From the NCBI GenBank assembly GCA_019112825.1, contig DXIP01000023.1:1-64000 (forward strand): 64,000 bases of DNA. Reading direction: 5' to 3'. The notes under the pieces were generated by a model, which was given only the letters and a program-made list of their open reading frames with translations, was not told the origin of the DNA and searched no databases. Below are positions 59,948 through 64,000 of the stretch, in pieces; the stretch's first letter is position 1, and every line of letters begins with the position of its first letter. The stretch comes from Alistipes excrementigallinarum (lineage in GTDB: Bacteria > Bacteroidota > Bacteroidia > Bacteroidales > Rikenellaceae). Both the position numbers and the translations under genes were made by a program.

Positions 59948-60077
59948 CATTCGGAAACATCTTCCCCTGCATCCCCCTTTCCGCTCCGGTCAACGCCGTG
60001 CATGGCGCTCCCCCGGACGGTGCGGCGCCGGAAATCCCGGCCAGTCGGGCGGTGCAGGGAGTCGAACCGACGCGATT

Positions 60078-60776
60078 ATGGGAAAATACTTCGATATGCT
60101 CTGCGAGGACGTGCGCTTCCGCGAGGGGCTCAACGCCTGCATGAACTGCGGCGTCTGCACGGGTGTCTGCCCGGCGGCCGAGTTCTACAACTACGACCCG
60201 CGCCAGATTGTCGCCACCGTCCAGTCGCGCGACGACGAGGCCATCGAGGCGCTGCTCAAGAGCGATACCATCTGGTACTGCGGCGAGTGCATGTCGTGCC
60301 GCCCCCGCTGCCCGCGCGGCAATACGCCGGGCTATGTCATCCAGGCGCTGCGGAGCCTCTCGCAGAAGCTGGGCTTCTTCGTCGAGAGCGAGAAGGGGCG
60401 CCAGCAGCTGGCCCTCAAGCGCATCATCGGCGACAACATCCTCCGCACGGGCTACTGCATAGTGCCTCGGATGGTCAAGCCCGAGCTGCACCCCGAGCAG
60501 GGCACCGTCTGGAAGTGGATTTTCGACAACGACAAGGAGGTCTTCGGCCGCTTCACGCCCGTCTACATGCGCCACGGCGCCGGTGCGCTGCGCCGCCTCG
60601 ACGCCGGCTCGCTCGACGAGCTGCACCGCATCTTCGAGGTGAGCGGCGGCAGCGAGTTCTTCGACCGCATCGAGCGCTTCTCGGACCGCAAGGCCCGAGA
60701 GATGGGCTATGAGGAGGGTGCCGACCAGAACTACATGATGGATGTTTTCCGCTACAACAGCAACGAACACGACTGA
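60078..60776 (+). CDS. HdrC-like 4Fe-4S protein
   Basis: 232 residues, soluble. Two [4Fe-4S] motifs near the N-terminus: CMNCGVCTGVCP (about 20-31) and CGECMSCRPRCP (about 73-84), the arrangement of heterodisulfide reductase subunit C and succinate-dehydrogenase-like ferredoxin domains. The rest (about 95-232) is helical with no cofactor motif (ALKRIIGDNILRTGYCIVPRMVKPELHPEQG). It is first in an operon with HdrB-, HdrA- and HdrC-like genes and a membrane subunit. It probably passes electrons between the CCG protein and the flavin subunit. The start at 60078 directly precedes the conserved domain; upstream frame is spacer. Confidence 0.85.
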   Translation: MGKYFDMLCEDVRFREGLNACMNCGVCTGVCPAAEFYNYDPRQIVATVQSRDDEAIEALLKSDTIWYCGECMSCRPRCPRGNTPGYVIQALRSLSQKLGFFVESEKGRQQLALKRIIGDNILRTGYCIVPRMVKPELHPEQGTVWKWIFDNDKEVFGRFTPVYMRHGAGALRRLDAGSLDELHRIFEVSGGSEFFDRIERFSDRKAREMGYEEGADQNYMMDVFRYNSNEHD

Positions 60777-60778
60777 CA

Positions 60779-61873
60779 ATGACGACGATACGACGCAAAA
60801 GCTGGAACGAGTACCAGAAGGAAATCGCGGACGACCGCTACTACTACGCCCGCAGCTGCATCCGGCAGAACTTCTTCCCGGGCAGCGAGAAGGCCTTTCT
60901 CGACATCCTGCACAACGATTTGGGACGCGACGTGCTCGACGACCCGCTGCACTCCTCGTGCACGGGCATCGGCTACCACTCGGACATCGTGCCGCTGGAG
61001 ACCATCATGACGGTGGTGGCGCGGCAGTTCGCGCTGATGACCGAGGCGGGCTACGAGAACTTCATTTCGTCGTGCATCACCTCCTTCGGCGTCTACACCG
61101 AGGTGCTGGCCACCTGGAACGAGTTTCCCGAGACCGAGGAGCGCACGCGCGAGTATCTGCTCAAGGCCACGGGGCGCGAGTTCCGCAAGCCGAAGAGCCT
61201 GGCCCACACGTCGGACATCGTCTTCCACTTCCGCAACGAGATTGCCGCCCGTGCCAAGCGTCGGCTCGTCAACGCCGTGACGGGCGAGCCGCTGCGCGTG
61301 GTCGAGCACATCGGCTGCCACTACGCCAAGATTTTCCCCAAGTCGGGCATCGGCGGTTCGGAGTTCCCCTACGTGCTGGCCGGCATGGTCGAGGCGTGGG
61401 GCGGCGAGTGCGTCGACTACCCTGAGCGGCGCCACTGCTGCGGCTTCGGCTTCCGCAACTACCTGGTGCAGGCTAATCGCGGCTACTCGATTGCCAACTC
61501 GCACAAGAAGCTCGAGAGCATGGCCCCCTACAAGCCCGACTTCATCGTGGCCAACTGCCCGGGCTGCGCCATGTTCCTCGACAAGTGGCAGTATGCCATT
61601 GCCGAGATGGAGGGCACGACCTACGGCGAGAACGGCCACGGCATCCCCGTGCTGACCTACGAGGAGATGGCCGGTTTGGTGCTGGGATACGACCCTTGGG
61701 AGCTGGGCATGCAGATGCACCAGGTCGACGTCGAGCCGCTGCTCGACAAGATGGGGGTCGAGTACGACCCTGCGGCGAAGTATCTGGGCCGCAACGGCAA
61801 GTTCATCGGCAAGCCCGAATCGGCGGTGGTCAACTGCCGCCCGAGCGACACGGTCTACGACATCCGCGAGTAA
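60779..61873 (+). CDS. HdrB-like CCG-domain protein
   Basis: 364 residues, soluble. CCG-type cysteine motifs that hold non-cubane iron-sulfur clusters in HdrB are visible: HSSCTGIGYHSDIV (about 60), SSCITSFGVYTEV (about 100), then HIGCHYAKIFPKSG (about 180), ERRHCCGFGFRN (about 220) and VANCPGCAMFLDKWQYAI (about 260). The double CCG pattern fits HdrB, though the first copy is altered (only single cysteines). It starts 2 bp after the HdrC-like stop codon. It is the likely site for a disulfide or similar substrate, or for electron transfer to one. Confidence 0.85.
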   Translation: MTTIRRKSWNEYQKEIADDRYYYARSCIRQNFFPGSEKAFLDILHNDLGRDVLDDPLHSSCTGIGYHSDIVPLETIMTVVARQFALMTEAGYENFISSCITSFGVYTEVLATWNEFPETEERTREYLLKATGREFRKPKSLAHTSDIVFHFRNEIAARAKRRLVNAVTGEPLRVVEHIGCHYAKIFPKSGIGGSEFPYVLAGMVEAWGGECVDYPERRHCCGFGFRNYLVQANRGYSIANSHKKLESMAPYKPDFIVANCPGCAMFLDKWQYAIAEMEGTTYGENGHGIPVLTYEEMAGLVLGYDPWELGMQMHQVDVEPLLDKMGVEYDPAAKYLGRNGKFIGKPESAVVNCRPSDTVYDIRE

Positions 61874-61941
61874 TCCGCGCCGCGGACCGGGCCCTTTCCG
61901 TGCCGAACGGAGCACAGCGGGGCGCATCTTCGGTTGCCGGA

Positions 61942-62130
61942 CGGATTTCGGGGCTCAGGCGGCCGGAGCATCTTGACGGCAGGATGGTTCTCGGCCCCCG
62001 GTCGGCAGAAAACCTGGGCGGCCGGGCGGATTTCGGGGCTCAGGAGACCGGAGCACTTGACGACCGGATGGTTCTCGGGCCCCGGTCAGCAGAAAACCTG
62101 GGCCGCCGGGCGGATTCCGGGGCTCAGGCA
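61942..62130. repeat. About 85-bp tandem repeat inside the Hdr-like operon
   Basis: The motif CGGATTTCGGGGCTCAGG starts at 61942, again at 62027 and, with one change, at 62111 (periods 85 and 84). Each unit also holds GGATGGTTCTCGG and AGCAGAAAACCTGGG-like blocks. The 358-bp gap 61874-62231 contains no gene; frames on both strands only mirror the repeat. Confidence 0.9.
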
Positions 62131-62231
62131 AGGAATGAGCGACTGCCGCAACTGCCACCGCAACTGCCGCGACAGCTGCCCCGGCGGTCGGCGGCAGACG
62201 AACAGAGAGACAAGACACGACAACGCAATAC

Positions 62232-63239
62232 ATGAACAGAAGAGTAATCGTCATAGGAGGAGGCGTGGCCGGCATGCAGGCGGCGCTCCGTCTTTCGGAG
62301 CAGGGCGCCGAGCCCCTCATCATCGAGAAGGAGGCCGAGCTGGGCGGCAAGCTGCGCGGCTGGTATGTCCTTTTCCCCACCTTTACCCCCGCCTCGGAGG
62401 TGCTCTCCGAGCTGCGCCGCCGCGTTCAGGAGCGCGGCATCGAGGTGATGACCTCGACCGAGGTGAGCGGCTTTACGCGGCAGAGCGTCACGCTCGCCGA
62501 CGGCCGCACGCTGCCGTGCGACTCGGTGGTGGTCGCCTCGGGCTTCACGCTCTTTGACGCCACGGTCAAGGAGGAGTACGGCTACGGCATCTACGACAAC
62601 GTCATCACCTCGGCCGACCTCGAGCGGATGTTCGCCGAGGGGCGCGTGGCCTGCGCCGACGGTTCGCGCCCGAAGCGGATTGCCTTCCTGCACTGCGTCG
62701 GTTCGCGCGACGAGAAGGTGTGCCAGCAGCACTGCTCGCGCGTCTGCTGCATCACGGGCGTCAAGCAGGCCATCGAGATGAAGCGCCTCTTCCCCGAGGC
62801 CGACGTCTTCAACTTCTACATGGATATCCGCATGTTCGGCCCCGGCTACGAGGAGATGTACCGCGAGGCGCAGCAGCGCTACAACATCCACTTCGTGCGC
62901 GGCCGCATTTCGGAGGCGAGCCCGACCATCGACAACCGGATTCAAATCAAGGCCGAGGATACGCTCACGGGGCGTCCGCTGCGCATGAGCGTCGACATGC
63001 TGGTGCTGCTCATCGGCATGCGGGCCAACGACTCGAACGCCCCCTTCGCCGAGCAGGCCGGTCTGAAGCGCGCCCCGAGCGGCTTCATGGAGCCCCGCGA
63101 CATGTTCCTGGGCAACGCCCGCAGCAACGTCGAGGGCATCTTCTATGCGGGCTGCATCACGGCCCCCAAGAACATCGGCGAGACCCTCAACGAAGGCACG
63201 GTGGCAGCCGATGCCGCCATGGAATACCTCAGAGCCTGA
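62232..63239 (+). CDS. HdrA-like FAD protein
   Basis: 335 residues, soluble. FAD site VIVIGGGVAGMQAALRLSEQGAEPLIIEKEAELGGKLRGW at the N-terminus. The middle has the HdrA cysteine motif FLHCVGSRDEKVCQQHCSRVCCITGVKQA (about 155-180), and the C-terminal FAD segment is NVEGIFYAGCITAPKNIGETLNEGTVAADAA. It is about half the size of methanogen HdrA: the N-terminal and C-terminal ferredoxin domains are absent, so iron-sulfur input must come from separate subunits, such as the HdrC-like proteins on either side. Related subunits occur in the Qmo complex of sulfate reducers. Confidence 0.88.
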   Translation: MNRRVIVIGGGVAGMQAALRLSEQGAEPLIIEKEAELGGKLRGWYVLFPTFTPASEVLSELRRRVQERGIEVMTSTEVSGFTRQSVTLADGRTLPCDSVVVASGFTLFDATVKEEYGYGIYDNVITSADLERMFAEGRVACADGSRPKRIAFLHCVGSRDEKVCQQHCSRVCCITGVKQAIEMKRLFPEADVFNFYMDIRMFGPGYEEMYREAQQRYNIHFVRGRISEASPTIDNRIQIKAEDTLTGRPLRMSVDMLVLLIGMRANDSNAPFAEQAGLKRAPSGFMEPRDMFLGNARSNVEGIFYAGCITAPKNIGETLNEGTVAADAAMEYLRA

Positions 63240-63244
63240 CGCTT

Positions 63245-63580
63245 ATGGCAACCATCAATTTCGGATATACGATTTCGAAGCCCCGCGCCATCGACCTCGA
63301 CCGCAACAACCTGCGCAAGAGCGACGAGATTCTGCGCGAGATGCCCGAGCTGCAGACCTGCATCGGCTGCGGGGCCTGCACGGCCATCTGCACGGCCGGC
63401 AACCTGACGCAGTTCAATTTCCGCAAGGTCCACACCCTCGTGCGGCGCGGCGAGTACCAGGGCGCCTACGAGGAGATGAACAAGTGCATGCTCTGCGGCA
63501 AATGCCGGCTGGTCTGCCCGCGCGGCATCAATACGCGGGGCGTGGTCCTGCTGATTAAACGCAAACTGGGCGACTTCTGA
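63245..63580 (+). CDS. Second HdrC-like 4Fe-4S protein
   Basis: 111 residues, a compact dicluster ferredoxin: CIGCGACTAICTAGN (about 39-53; the fourth ligand of this site is Ala-Gly-Asn rather than Cys-Pro) and CMLCGKCRLVCPRG (about 81-94). It corresponds to the core of HdrC without the extra C-terminal region of the first copy. It starts 5 bp after the HdrA-like stop codon and precedes the membrane subunit by 58 bp, so it is suited to link the flavin subunit with a quinone-reactive membrane protein. Confidence 0.87.
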   Translation: MATINFGYTISKPRAIDLDRNNLRKSDEILREMPELQTCIGCGACTAICTAGNLTQFNFRKVHTLVRRGEYQGAYEEMNKCMLCGKCRLVCPRGINTRGVVLLIKRKLGDF

Positions 63581-63638
63581 GCGGAGCGCCCTACGGAGCC
63601 GCACCCCGGCGCGGGGGCGGCATGGAGAGTTTTTGGAT

Positions 63639-64000
63639 ATGACATTCTACGCACCATTCTGCATCCCCTTCATCGTGGGCGCGGCGCTGATGTTCGCCGT
63701 GCTGCTCTGGAAGTGGGGTACGTGGCTCTACCGACTGCCGCGTGCCGACAAGATGCTCATTCTGAAGGGAATCCCCACACGCCGGACGCTGGAAGCTCTG
63801 GGCGAGGTGGTGAGCGAGTCGCTGCTCCACCGGCGCATCTTCCGGGTGAACCCCCTGCTGGGCTACATGCACATGTCGCTCGCCTTCGGGTGGTTCCTCC
63901 TCATTGCGGTCGGGTGGCTTGAGACACTCTCGTACCTCGGGCTGCGCTGGGTGCCGCTGCAGGGCCACGTCTTTTTCAAGTACTTCGCCACGGGGCTCGA
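63639..64000 (+). CDS. Membrane subunit of the Hdr-like complex, truncated by the window
   Basis: An open frame from the ATG at 63639 to the window edge (120 codons, no stop). It begins MTFYAPFCIPFIVGAALMFAVLLWKWGTWLYRLPRADK, with a first membrane helix at about 6-25. A loop with HRRIFRVNPLLGYMHMSLAFGWFLLIAVGWLETLSYLG follows, with a second helix containing His in YMHM, and a third His near QGHVFFKYFA. The pattern resembles the HdrE/nitrate reductase gamma-type cytochrome b of membrane-bound Hdr and Qmo/Dsr complexes. The remainder is outside the window. Confidence 0.75.
   Translation, partial: MTFYAPFCIPFIVGAALMFAVLLWKWGTWLYRLPRADKMLILKGIPTRRTLEALGEVVSESLLHRRIFRVNPLLGYMHMSLAFGWFLLIAVGWLETLSYLGLRWVPLQGHVFFKYFATGL

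Noticed and set aside
58947..60077. Apparent fusion of a folA-region frame to the HdrC-like protein
   Set aside because: The upstream part runs out of frame through folA and then through pyrimidine-rich repeats. The ATG at 60078 gives the normal start, with a -7 box at 59940.
61942..62130. Possible CRISPR-like or protein-coding repeats
   Set aside because: The 85-bp units are adjacent with no unique spacers of constant size, there are no cas genes, and the repeated peptide frames are low-complexity on both strands.

Overview
This window reads as chromosomal DNA of a GC-rich member of the order Bacteroidales, most likely Alistipes or a close relative in Rikenellaceae. That placement is inference. 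It rests on many TAnnTTTG -7 boxes (often with a TTG/TTTG element 18-21 bp upstream), families typical of Bacteroidetes (DUF4254, DUF4290, DUF4492, DUF4834, DUF1573, DPP IV, GH92, PepSY-like proteins), weak ribosome binding sites and a high GC content judged by eye. I see no insertion sequence, prophage, integrase or CRISPR array.

Layout. 1-1170: 3' part of an rRNA operon (23S end, 5S, terminator). 1.6-4.4 kb: an outer-membrane barrel protein and an S41 peptidase. 8.8-4.4 kb (minus): peptidoglycan glucosaminidase, an unknown protein, DPP IV and the DNA-repair methyltransferase Ogt in one operon. 8.9-10.5 kb: DUF4254 plus a family 9 glycosyltransferase. 14.7-10.7 kb (minus): DUF1573 protein, an NfnAB-type flavoprotein pair and a lipocalin-like lipoprotein. 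14.85-15.3 kb: tRNA-Asn and two tRNA-Val genes. 15.7-20.5 kb (minus): nitroreductase, a large surface lipoprotein, a duplicated leader/antisense-like element and purB. 20.7-24.3 kb: DUF4834, MlaE/MlaF lipid transporter, gapA. 25.6-28.8 kb: the yceD-rpmF-plsX-fabH cluster. 28.9-32.4 kb: a two-component system and two PepSY-like exported proteins. 32.5-37.3 kb: YqaA, exported thioredoxin, YjbQ, a hydrolase lipoprotein, tRNA-Ser, and an ECF sigma factor with a membrane partner. 43.1-37.7 kb (minus): a tripartite RND efflux operon with a divergent AraC regulator. 44.3-47.8 kb: GH92 alpha-mannosidase and fabI. 51.2-48.1 kb (minus): cytochrome bd oxidase. 51.7-59.5 kb: NhaC antiporter, phosphatase, sigma-54 type regulator, DUF4290, a thioredoxin-fold lipoprotein without its cysteines, lpxH, thyA and folA. 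60.1 kb to the right edge: an operon of heterodisulfide-reductase-like iron-sulfur/flavin proteins ending in a membrane subunit cut by the window.

How the genes work together. Envelope building is the main theme: fatty acid and phospholipid synthesis (plsX, fabH, fabI), lipid A (lpxH), lipid trafficking (mlaEF), peptidoglycan turnover, efflux and many lipoproteins. Anaerobic or microaerobic redox is the second theme: cytochrome bd, NfnAB-like and Hdr-like complexes, nitroreductase and thioredoxin-fold proteins.

The most unusual non-coding feature is a pair of about 150-bp repeats at 18.4-19.06 kb. Each has a minus-strand terminator hairpin, a leader-like stretch and an orphan MKKP start codon, and they resemble decayed leader plus antisense-RNA modules of SusC-type genes. 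Many spacers between operons also carry degenerate GC-rich minisatellites with periods from 7 to about 97 bp.
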